In this document: positions 28,623 through 35,753 of the stretch, in pieces | Layout: each line of letters begins with the position of its first letter | Numbering within the stretch: the first letter of the stretch is position 1 | Notes under the pieces: model-generated | What the model was told of the DNA's origin: nothing | Databases searched by the model: none | Seen by the model: only the letters and a program-made list of their open reading frames with translations | Program-made: the position numbers and the translations under genes | From: JBBSUQ01 sp964389755 | GTDB taxonomy: Bacteria > Bacteroidota > Bacteroidia > Flavobacteriales_D > Crocinitomicaceae | Assembly (NCBI GenBank): GCA_964389755.1 | Contig: CAYMEW010000010.1 | Location: 1 to 64,000 of the forward strand | Reading direction: 5' to 3' | Length of the DNA: 64,000 nucleotides

Positions 28623-29141
28623 ATGGTAAACATTTTCATCGCAAATCTGGACTGGGAGATCACTTCTGAAGATTTGAAAACTACCTTTTCGGCTTTTGGT
28701 CCCGTAGCATACGCACACGTTGTTTTCGACAATAAAACGAAAAAGTCCAAAGGTTTCGGTTATGTCGAAATGGAAGATACCGACCAGGCCATTAATGCCA
28801 TCCAGGCACTCAACGGCATGGAGATAAATGGTCGCAAACTCGATGTGAAGGTAGCGTCGCCCAAAAGCAACAGACCTCCTAAAAAAGAGAATTTCAAAAA
28901 GAACTTTCAGAAAAAACCATTCAAGAAATTCGATAACAATCGCGAAGGTGGTTACAAACCGCGTGAAGGCGGATTCAAGCCACGCGAAGGAGGTTATAAA
29001 CCACGTTACCAGGATAACCGCGAAGGAAATAACACCGGTGGTGACAGTTCTTACAACCGCAGACCGGATGGAAATTCGGGAAATAGCGGAAATAGTGAAG
29101 AACCGCGTCGCGTATTGCGTCCCCGCAGAAAAAATCAGTAA
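28623..29141 (+). CDS. RNA-binding protein with one RRM domain and basic repeat tail
   Basis: A 172-residue protein. Residues 1-80 are a complete RNA recognition motif with RNP2 IFIANL (4-9) and RNP1 KGFGYVEM (43-50). Residues 85-172 are a disordered, basic tail with three copies of a KPREGG-like repeat and Asn/Gly/Arg-rich ends. Single-RRM proteins of this type occur in Bacteroidota and cyanobacteria and are thought to act as RNA chaperones or post-transcriptional regulators. The target is unknown. A 22-bp gap separates it from the crotonase gene, so co-transcription is possible. Confidence 0.9.
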   Translation: MVNIFIANLDWEITSEDLKTTFSAFGPVAYAHVVFDNKTKKSKGFGYVEMEDTDQAINAIQALNGMEINGRKLDVKVASPKSNRPPKKENFKKNFQKKPFKKFDNNREGGYKPREGGFKPREGGYKPRYQDNREGNNTGGDSSYNRRPDGNSGNSGNSEEPRRVLRPRRKNQ

Positions 29142-29163
29142 ATCCAAAAATCCATTTTGAGTT

Positions 29164-29937
29164 ATGTCTGAAGCTATCCATCAGGGAGAAGTAACACTTT
29201 CCGTTGACGATAACGGTATTGCAAGTATTGAATTTTCACACCCGTTGAGCAACTCCCTTCCCGGGAAAGTACTCCGTAAACTCGCCTCCACCATCACGGA
29301 AGCCAGTTCCCGCGAAGACGTAAAGGTGATCATTTTGCGTTCGGCAGGCGAAAAAGCCTTCTGTGCCGGTGCCAGCTTCGATGAACTCATCGCGATCGAC
29401 GACCTCGAAGAAGGAACGATCTTCTTTTCCGGTTTTGCCGGAGTTATTAATGCCTGCCGCAAAAGCCCGAAACTTATCATCGGGCGCGTACAGGGCAAAG
29501 CCGTCGGCGGTGGCGTGGGACTTGCTTCAGCAGTGGACTATTGCTTCGCGACAGAACGTGCGGACATCAAACTCAGCGAACTTGCGGTAGGAATTGGTCC
29601 GTTTGTGGTCGGCCCGGCCGTGGAACGAAAGATCGGAACTTCCGCCATGAGTCAGCTTGCCATCAATGCTACCGAGTGGCGCAGCGCAAGTTGGGCTCAT
29701 AAAAAAGGACTTTACGCCGACGTGTTCGAGGAAACGGAAGAAATGGACGAAGCCATTGATCAACTTGCGAACAAACTGGCTAAATCCAACCCGGAAGCCA
29801 TGGCGATGCTCAAAGAGACTTTCTGGAAAGGCACCGAAAACTGGGACAGCCTGCTGGCGGAGCGCGCTGCCATGAGCGGACAACTGGTGTTGAGCGATTT
29901 CACTGTAAAGGCGATCAACGCGTTCAAGAAAAAATAA
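29164..29937 (+). CDS. Enoyl-CoA hydratase/isomerase family protein (crotonase)
   Basis: A 257-residue crotonase-fold enzyme acting on acyl-CoA. Oxyanion-hole motifs CAGASFDEL (67-75) and GKAVGGGVGL (111-120) are present. Of the two catalytic glutamates of true enoyl-CoA hydratases, the first is replaced by Gly119 and the second is kept as Glu139 (LSELAVGIG). That pattern suits an isomerase or a specialised reaction rather than simple hydration. It could be related to phenylacetate degradation (paaG-like), but it lies 20 kb from the paa genes and no sequence feature proves this. Confidence 0.85.
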   Translation: MSEAIHQGEVTLSVDDNGIASIEFSHPLSNSLPGKVLRKLASTITEASSREDVKVIILRSAGEKAFCAGASFDELIAIDDLEEGTIFFSGFAGVINACRKSPKLIIGRVQGKAVGGGVGLASAVDYCFATERADIKLSELAVGIGPFVVGPAVERKIGTSAMSQLAINATEWRSASWAHKKGLYADVFEETEEMDEAIDQLANKLAKSNPEAMAMLKETFWKGTENWDSLLAERAAMSGQLVLSDFTVKAINAFKKK

Positions 29938-30014
29938 ATCCCCCCTCTTTTTTAAATCGCGGGCAGTAACTTCTGCCAATTGCCGGGCATTCATCTATTT
30001 TTCCCGGTAAATAG

Positions 30015-30045
30015 TTGTTATTTAAAAATCGAGTTTCTATCTTTG
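30015..30045 (+). promoter_or_regulatory. Ribosomal protein operon promoter (TTG-N20-TATCTTTG)
   Basis: TTG at 30015-30017 and TATCTTTG at 30038-30045 with a 20-bp spacer, 45 bp before the rplM start. It agrees fully with the Bacteroidota consensus. Confidence 0.75.
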
Positions 30046-30090
30046 CACCCCCAAATTAGGGAAATTGTCTTATTTAATAAATAATTGATT

Positions 30091-30546
30091 GTGGATACAT
30101 TAAGTTACAAAACCGTTTCTGCAAACAAAGAAACTGCTAATAAGCAGTGGTTTGTTGTAGATGCAGACGGGCAGACCGTAGGTCGCCTGGCTAGCAAGGT
30201 GGCGAAAATTATTCGTGGAAAGCACAAGACTAATTTTACGCCGCATGCTGATTGCGGAGATAACGTAATCGTTATCAACGCCGAGAAAGTTGCGTTTTCC
30301 GGTATGAAACTGGAGAACAAACAATACGTTCGCTACACCGGGTACCCGGGCGGGCAACGTACTACTTCCGCCGAAGAGTTGTTACAAAAACACCCGGAGC
30401 GCCTGATCGAAAAAGCGATCAAAGGGATGCTTCCGAAAAACAAACTCGGACGTGCGCTCTTTACAAACCTCCGCGTGGTGGTTGGTGAGGATCACAAAAT
30501 GGAAGCGCAAAAACCCAAAGCGCTTAATTTAGATACATTCAAATAA
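30091..30546 (+). CDS. rplM: 50S ribosomal protein L13
   Basis: A 151-residue large-subunit protein. The start is the GTG at 30091, because it yields MDTLSYKTVSANKE, the conserved Bacteroidota L13 N-terminus. The in-frame TTG at 30085 would add only two residues. Family blocks VDADGQTVGRLAS, FTPHADCGDNVIVINAEK and RYTGYPGGQR are intact. First gene of rplM-rpsI, 5 bp before rpsI. Confidence 0.97.
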   Translation: MDTLSYKTVSANKETANKQWFVVDADGQTVGRLASKVAKIIRGKHKTNFTPHADCGDNVIVINAEKVAFSGMKLENKQYVRYTGYPGGQRTTSAEELLQKHPERLIEKAIKGMLPKNKLGRALFTNLRVVVGEDHKMEAQKPKALNLDTFK

Positions 30547-30551
30547 GAAGT

Positions 30552-30938
30552 ATGGAAGTAATTAACACATTAGGAAGAAGAAAAACATCCGTTGCCCGCG
30601 TGTACCTTACAAAAGGAACAGGCCAGGTAACTGTTAATAAGAAAGACTACAAGGAAATGTTCCCGGTAGCCGTTCTCCAGTCCAAGATCGTTCAGCCGTT
30701 CGGACTTACGGAAACAGAAGGTCAGTATGACGTTCGCGTAAATGTAAGCGGTGGCGGAATCAACGGACAGGCAGAAGCAATTCGCCTCGGGATCTCTCGT
30801 GCACTTTGCGATATCTCCGAAGATTACAAACCGCTTCTGAAAGCAGAAGGACTGATGACACGTGATCCGCGTATGGTTGAACGTAAGAAACCGGGACAAC
30901 CGAAGGCACGTAAGAAATTCCAGTTCTCTAAACGTTAA
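30552..30938 (+). CDS. rpsI: 30S ribosomal protein S9
   Basis: A 128-residue small-subunit protein. The start MEVINTLGRRKTSVARVYL, the NVSGGGINGQAEAIRLGISRAL core and the basic C-terminus ending KKFQFSKR (P-site tRNA contact) are typical. Located 5 bp after rplM, as in most bacteria. Confidence 0.98.
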   Translation: MEVINTLGRRKTSVARVYLTKGTGQVTVNKKDYKEMFPVAVLQSKIVQPFGLTETEGQYDVRVNVSGGGINGQAEAIRLGISRALCDISEDYKPLLKAEGLMTRDPRMVERKKPGQPKARKKFQFSKR

Positions 30939-31062
30939 GATTATTTTGCCGGTTTTTCCGGCTGGGCGGTTGTTTAGTATCCAAGCCCGGAAGTACATTC
31001 CGCTTTTAAGGACCCTTCCAGGTTGATCTACTAAAGGAACGTAAACAATTAAAATTAAAAAA
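30939..31062 (+). other. rpsI-rpsB leader region
   Basis: A 124-bp gap. The GCCGGTTTTTCCGGC inverted repeat at 30950-30964 could be a weak attenuator after rpsI. rpsB leaders in other bacteria often bind S2 for autoregulation; I cannot confirm such a structure here. Confidence 0.35.
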
Positions 31063-31839
31063 ATGTCAAAAGTAAATTTCGATAGTTTGTTAGAAGCAGG
31101 TGTTCACTTCGGACACCTCAAAAGAAAATGGAACCCGGCAATGGCGCCGTATATCTTTGACGAGAAAAAAGGTATCCACATCATTGACCTTAATAAGACA
31201 ATTGCACACCTCGATCAGGCATGTGCGGCTCTCAAGCAGATTGCCAAGTCCGGAAAAAAGATCCTTTTCGTAGCAACTAAGAAACAGGCGAAGGAAATCC
31301 TTGCCGATAAAGTAAAGAACATCAACATGCCCTTCGTTACGGAGCGCTGGTCAGGTGGTATGCTTACCAACTTCCAGACAACCCGTAAATCGATCCGTAA
31401 AATGACTTCCATCGATAAGATGAAGACTGACGGAACCTGGGATACGCTCAACAAACGCGAACGTCTTTTCAAAACACGTCAGCGTGAGAAACTCGACAAA
31501 ACGTTCGGTTCAATTGCCGATATGACACGTCAGCCGGCTGCGATCTTCATCGTGGACATTCTCAAAGAACACATTGCACTTCACGAAGCAAAACGTCTGA
31601 ACATCCCGACTTTTGCAATGGTTGATACCAACTCCGATCCGCGCCTGGTGGATTTCCCGATCCCGGGGAACGATGACGCCACAAAGTCAATCTCCATCAT
31701 CCTCGATGCAGTTTGCGACGCGGTGAAAGAAGGACTCGAAGAGCGTAAGAATGCAAAAGCTTCCGATAAAGAAGACAAAGCAGAAGCAACAGCTGACGCA
31801 GAAGTAAAGGCAGAAGCAACAGCAGAAGACAAAGAATAA
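31063..31839 (+). CDS. rpsB: 30S ribosomal protein S2
   Basis: A 258-residue small-subunit protein. Family hallmarks: LLEAGVHFGHLKRKWNPAM near the start, ERWSGGMLTNFQT and IPTFAMVDTNSDPRLVDFPIPGNDDA. The C-terminal 30 residues are a low-complexity Glu/Ala/Lys tail typical of Bacteroidota S2. It lies 35 bp before tsf, the standard rpsB-tsf pair. Confidence 0.98.
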   Translation: MSKVNFDSLLEAGVHFGHLKRKWNPAMAPYIFDEKKGIHIIDLNKTIAHLDQACAALKQIAKSGKKILFVATKKQAKEILADKVKNINMPFVTERWSGGMLTNFQTTRKSIRKMTSIDKMKTDGTWDTLNKRERLFKTRQREKLDKTFGSIADMTRQPAAIFIVDILKEHIALHEAKRLNIPTFAMVDTNSDPRLVDFPIPGNDDATKSISIILDAVCDAVKEGLEERKNAKASDKEDKAEATADAEVKAEATAEDKE

Positions 31840-31874
31840 CTCATTCAATTAATTAATACGATAATACAATAGCC

Positions 31875-32705
31875 ATGGCAATTACAGCTGCTGAAGTAAA
31901 TAAACTCCGTCAACAGACCGGAGCAGGTATGATGGACTGTAAAAACGCGCTGGTTGAGTCTAACGGAGACTTCGAACAGGCGGTAGATATCCTGCGCAAA
32001 AAAGGTCAGAAGATCGCTGCAAAACGTGGAGAAAACGAAGCGAAAGAAGGCGTTATCTTTGCTCAGACGACCGACGGAAACAAAGAAGGTGTGATCATGA
32101 CCCTGAACTGCGAAACGGATTTCGTTGCGAAAAACGAGAACTTCCGCAACTTCGTTCAGTCAATCATGGACATCGCCGTATCAAACCTCCCGGAAACGGC
32201 TGAAGACCTCAAAAAACTTCCTTACGATTCAAAATTGTCCGTAGAGGAAAAGATCACTGAGCAAATCGGTGTGATCGGTGAAAAACTGGATCTCGCGGAT
32301 TACGCAGTCGTAAAAGGGGAAACAGTGGTTGCATACAATCACCCCGGGAACCAACTGGCAACACTCATCAGCCTGAACAGCGGCTCTTCGGAAGCAGAAG
32401 AAGCAGGTCGCCAGGTTGCGATGCAGGTAGCGGCAATGAGCCCGATCGCGCTCAATAAAGACGGTGTGGATTCACGCACAATCGAACGCGAACTCGAAGT
32501 TGGAAAAGAACTTGCCATCCAGGAAGGAAAACCGGCAGATATGGCCGAAAAGATCGCTCAGGGACGTCTCAACAAATTCTTCAAAGAGAACACACTTCTC
32601 AGCCAGGAATTCGTTCGTGACAATAAACTGACTGTTGAGCAATTCCTTAACAGCACTGAAAAAGGTTTAACTGTAACAGCGTTCAAACGTTTTTCACTTA
32701 GCTAA
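31875..32705 (+). CDS. tsf: Elongation factor Ts
   Basis: A 276-residue nucleotide exchange factor for EF-Tu. The N-terminal UBA-like domain has KLRQQTGAGMMDCKNAL. The core shows the conserved NCETDFVAKN motif. Length matches the long Bacteroidota form. Last gene of the rpsB-tsf unit, followed by a terminator. Confidence 0.98.
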   Translation: MAITAAEVNKLRQQTGAGMMDCKNALVESNGDFEQAVDILRKKGQKIAAKRGENEAKEGVIFAQTTDGNKEGVIMTLNCETDFVAKNENFRNFVQSIMDIAVSNLPETAEDLKKLPYDSKLSVEEKITEQIGVIGEKLDLADYAVVKGETVVAYNHPGNQLATLISLNSGSSEAEEAGRQVAMQVAAMSPIALNKDGVDSRTIERELEVGKELAIQEGKPADMAEKIAQGRLNKFFKENTLLSQEFVRDNKLTVEQFLNSTEKGLTVTAFKRFSLS

Positions 32706-32728
32706 GCGAAAATCAAATTTCAAATACG

Positions 32729-32757
32729 AAGCCGGGGCATCTGTCCCGGCTTTTTTT
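32729..32757 (+). terminator. Rho-independent terminator after tsf
   Basis: Stem AAGCCGGG / CCCGGCTT around GCATCTGT with a seven-T run, 24 bp after the tsf stop. Confidence 0.9.
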
Positions 32758-32986
32758 ATGCCCGAAACCAGGTATTTATACCTGCTTTTCGACCTGCGTA
32801 TAAACCCCTGATTTTCGATTATTTTGTCTAGCTAAATCCTGAAATCATACCCATCTAAAACACTAATTTACAATAAAATAACCTTTTAAAAACCAGTTAA
32901 TTCTGCTAACCTGACCTGCTTGGATACTATTGTACAATCGATTCAAATTACGTTCCTTTATCGCACTAATAATAAATTTTAAAATC

Positions 32987-33541
32987 ATGTCTACAGAACC
33001 ATTTATCGGGGAAGTCAAAATTTTCGGCTTCGACTGGGCCCCGCGCGGTTACATGCTTTGTGCCGGACAGCTTCTTCCTATCTCAGCGAACGCAGCTCTT
33101 TTCTCGCTGATCGGAACCACTTACGGCGGAAATGGAATTCAAACATTCGCCTTGCCCGATTTACGCGGACGTATGCCGATCGGACAGGGACAGGGGCCGG
33201 GTCTTCCCGACTACGTAATCGGACAAATGGCCGGAACAACACAGGTGACGCTCACAACAGCTAATATGCCGGCGCACGTACACGACGGATCCATGTTACA
33301 GGTACGTCTGCCCGTTTCCACGGCACAGGCCGATGAGATCTCACCGCAAAACGCATACCTCGCGCCTACCGGTTCGGAAATGTTCACAACGTCGCCCAGC
33401 GCCGGAGCGTTTTACGGACCCTCTGCGATCGGTGGAACAACCGGTATTTCGGGAGCCAACATTCCGATGGGAATTATGAATCCTTATCTGGCAATGAACT
33501 ACTCAATTGCGATTACGGGTATTTTCCCGAGTCGTCCTTAA
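32987..33541 (+). CDS. Phage tail collar domain protein (MdpB / microcystin-dependent protein family)
   Basis: A 184-residue protein. ATG 32987 gives MSTEPFIGEVKIFGFDWAPR, the standard start of this family; the frame is open 19 codons further upstream but without similarity. Tail-collar signatures follow: LCAGQLLPIS, LFSLIGTTYGGNG, TFALPDLRGRMP, then VTLTTANMPAHVHD, and the end MNPYLAMNYSIAITGIFP. The family resembles short phage tail fibres but is widespread on chromosomes with no prophage. No signal peptide and no other phage gene is present. First gene of a three-gene cluster with a binding protein and a formyltransferase-like enzyme. Confidence 0.9.
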   Translation: MSTEPFIGEVKIFGFDWAPRGYMLCAGQLLPISANAALFSLIGTTYGGNGIQTFALPDLRGRMPIGQGQGPGLPDYVIGQMAGTTQVTLTTANMPAHVHDGSMLQVRLPVSTAQADEISPQNAYLAPTGSEMFTTSPSAGAFYGPSAIGGTTGISGANIPMGIMNPYLAMNYSIAITGIFPSRP

Positions 33542-33559
33542 TTAAACCGTACTAAAAAC

Positions 33560-33595
33560 AGCAGGAGTCGAATTCCATCTTCTCCTGCTTTATTA
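33560..33595 (+). terminator. Hairpin after the tail-collar gene (terminator or attenuator)
   Basis: Stem AGCAGGAG / CTCCTGCT (33560-33567, 33582-33589) with a 14-base loop, followed by TTATTATTT. The T run is interrupted, so it may be leaky and allow some read-through to the next gene, which starts 11 bp later. Confidence 0.55.
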
Positions 33596-33606
33596 TTTGA
33601 ATTGCC

Positions 33607-34743
33607 ATGCTGAAAGTCGGACTCTTATTACCACGATCAACCTACTATAACGCGATAAACTTCGACCTGTACGAAGGTTTTCGTGCAGGACTGGAACAAC
33701 TCGGCCGCGATGATATTCAACTCATCACGGAGAACATCGGTTTCGGAACGGACCAGCAAACCTGCTACCGGCTCGCGGAAAAAATGCTGATCGAAGAACA
33801 GGTCCAGGTTGTATTTGCGTATGTCAGTCATCGGATGGCTCAGTTACTTCGCCCGCTTTTCATGGCTGCAAACAAGTTGCTCATTGTACTGGATGCCGGT
33901 GCCAATATGCCCCAGGAATGGCCTTCATCACCGAACATTATCTTCCATTCACTCCATAATTCACTGGGAGCATCCTTTTCGGCGCGAAAAGCAGTAAAAG
34001 ACGGTCATCGCAGTGCAACCGTTCATACCGGCTATTACGACGGCGGCTACCTGCAGATTCACGCCGGTTTCAATGCATACGAAAATGCCGGCGGACGAGT
34101 TACCGGAACGCACGCCACGGGCTATTTGCGCGAAGAGTTCTCGATCACTCCGCCTGAAAATTCAAACTGTTTACTCTCTTTTTTTAGCGGCGATTTCATT
34201 CAGTGGTATTTCGAAGAACTGCAAAAGCAAGCTGGAGATGAACGTACAAGCGTGTACCTTCCTCCTTTTGGACTCGAAGAAAGCGTACTGGCACAAACCG
34301 ACTTCATTCAACACCCCGTTCACGGAACCATTGCCTGGAGCAACAAACTCGACAACGTGGAAAACCAGACCTTCTGCAAAGCACTTGCTGATCGTGGCAG
34401 AGAAGCCAACTTGTTCTCATTACTCGGATGGGAAGCAGCCAGGCTGGCAAACCGGGCAACGGAAATAATGCACGCGCAAAATGGAAACGGCCGGAAAGCT
34501 TCCGCAGAATTACTCAACTTCAGTTTTGAAAGTCCACGGGGAACCATTCACTTTCATGAGAACAGCCATACAAGCCTCGGACCGATGTATTACGCCAGTG
34601 TGCAGGAACAGAACGGGAAATGTCAACTGGCAATCACCGAAACCATTCCGGTCGAAGAGGTCCGCAATACCTATGAAGAAATGATCAGTATCAAGCTTGA
34701 AAACAACATTTCGGGCTGGTACAATAGTTACGCCTGCATCTGA
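33607..34743 (+). CDS. Type I periplasmic-binding-protein fold protein without signal peptide
   Basis: A 378-residue protein. The start MLKVGLLLPRSTYYNAINFD leads directly into the first Rossmann strand of a LivJ/Peripla_BP_6-like fold. Further matches are LIEEQVQVVFAYVSH, LLIVLDAGANMP and a late VNWEAARLAN-like helix (LLGWEAARLA). Members of this fold usually bind amino acids or amides outside the cell, but here no signal peptide or lipobox is present, so the protein should remain cytoplasmic. No ABC transporter permease or ATPase is nearby. Its stop overlaps the next start (TGATG), so the two proteins are made together. Ligand and role are unknown. Confidence 0.75.
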   Translation: MLKVGLLLPRSTYYNAINFDLYEGFRAGLEQLGRDDIQLITENIGFGTDQQTCYRLAEKMLIEEQVQVVFAYVSHRMAQLLRPLFMAANKLLIVLDAGANMPQEWPSSPNIIFHSLHNSLGASFSARKAVKDGHRSATVHTGYYDGGYLQIHAGFNAYENAGGRVTGTHATGYLREEFSITPPENSNCLLSFFSGDFIQWYFEELQKQAGDERTSVYLPPFGLEESVLAQTDFIQHPVHGTIAWSNKLDNVENQTFCKALADRGREANLFSLLGWEAARLANRATEIMHAQNGNGRKASAELLNFSFESPRGTIHFHENSHTSLGPMYYASVQEQNGKCQLAITETIPVEEVRNTYEEMISIKLENNISGWYNSYACI

Positions 34744-35672
34744 TGAAAGAAAATCCACGCATCGTCGTTCTGTGTAGCGGAAAATCTGCACTACATGCAA
34801 TCCAGTTACTGTCGCTGGAAGGTTATCTGGCCGGGCTTTTTGTAAAAACAACAGATACCGCGGTTACAGCGTTTCTTGAAAAGTTTGCCAAATCCCAAAA
34901 AATACCTTTTCATTGTATCTCAAAAAAAGCAGCGATACCTGAATTGCATCACTGGATCGAAACAGTAAAACCGGATGCCGCTTTCTCCATTAACTTTCCG
35001 TATCTCATTCCCGGAAATACACTTGCATTACTTCCGGAGCGCTTCATCAACTTTCACATGGGAACATTGCCGGCCTACCGTGGGCCGATGCCACTATTTG
35101 AAGTCCTGCGTGCCGGGGAAAGCGAAACAGAACTTTGTGTTCATCACATGACTCCCGGTTACGATGAGGGAAAGATCATTCTGCGCGAACCGATCCGGAT
35201 TGAAAACGGAGAAACTTTCGGATCTCTTGCACTGAAATTTGCAGACCGGATTTCACTTGCCGCACAAAGTATTTGCCAGATGCTGACTTTCGGCAACAAC
35301 CTGTATTCGGAAGAACAAAACGAAGAAGAAGCCGAATACCACGATTTTCCCGATACGGATGAAACTTCGGTACGTTGGCATTACATGACGGCCACGGAGA
35401 TCATTCAGCTTATAAATGCCGGAAACCCCTGGAATAATGGAGCCGACGCGGTCATTAACGGGAAATCGCTGAAACTGATTTTCGGAGAATCGCTGGAAAT
35501 AGTACACGACCAGTTACCCGGAACCGTGGTGAAAGTGCATGAAAACGGATCTGTGGATATTGCCTGTATCCGGAACGAAATTCTTCGATTACGAATCGTT
35601 TCCGATGAAAGCGGAATTCTGCCTGCGGCACGCATTTTAACTAAAAACGTTTCCCACGAACCTGTTTTTTAG
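34743..35672 (+). CDS. Formyltransferase-fold enzyme (methionyl-tRNA formyltransferase-like)
   Basis: A 309-residue protein of the Fmt/PurN/ArnA family. The catalytic triad is intact: N103 and H105 (INFHMGTLPAYRGPMP) and D141 (PGYDEGKII). These enzymes transfer formyl from 10-formyltetrahydrofolate to an amine. The C-terminal about 100 residues resemble the Fmt C-terminal domain but lack strong tRNA-contact features that I recognise. The genomic context (tail-collar protein and binding-fold protein, not def or other translation genes) argues against the housekeeping fmt, so the substrate is probably something else. Start overlaps the upstream stop by 1 nt. Confidence 0.75.
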   Translation: MKENPRIVVLCSGKSALHAIQLLSLEGYLAGLFVKTTDTAVTAFLEKFAKSQKIPFHCISKKAAIPELHHWIETVKPDAAFSINFPYLIPGNTLALLPERFINFHMGTLPAYRGPMPLFEVLRAGESETELCVHHMTPGYDEGKIILREPIRIENGETFGSLALKFADRISLAAQSICQMLTFGNNLYSEEQNEEEAEYHDFPDTDETSVRWHYMTATEIIQLINAGNPWNNGADAVINGKSLKLIFGESLEIVHDQLPGTVVKVHENGSVDIACIRNEILRLRIVSDESGILPAARILTKNVSHEPVF

Positions 35673-35692
35673 TGATAACCATTCAAAAGTCA

Positions 35693-35700
35693 TATATTTG
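35693..35700 (+). promoter_or_regulatory. Putative -7 element TATATTTG before the SprB-like gene
   Basis: TATATTTG matches TAnnTTTG and lies 53 bp before ATG 35754. No TTG occurs at the right distance upstream; only a T-rich stretch is present there. Confidence 0.5.
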
Positions 35701-35753
35701 CCGGACCGGAACAATTGAAATGTCCGGACTACTTTAATCTAAAAACACTTTTT

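Noticed and set aside
32987..33541. Possible prophage because of the tail-collar domain
   Set aside because: No capsid, terminase, integrase or other phage gene is near. The family is common on bacterial chromosomes.
34743..35672. Housekeeping fmt (methionyl-tRNA formyltransferase)
   Set aside because: Fold and catalytic residues fit, but the neighbours do not (no def or translation genes) and the C-terminal part is weakly similar. Left as Fmt-like.
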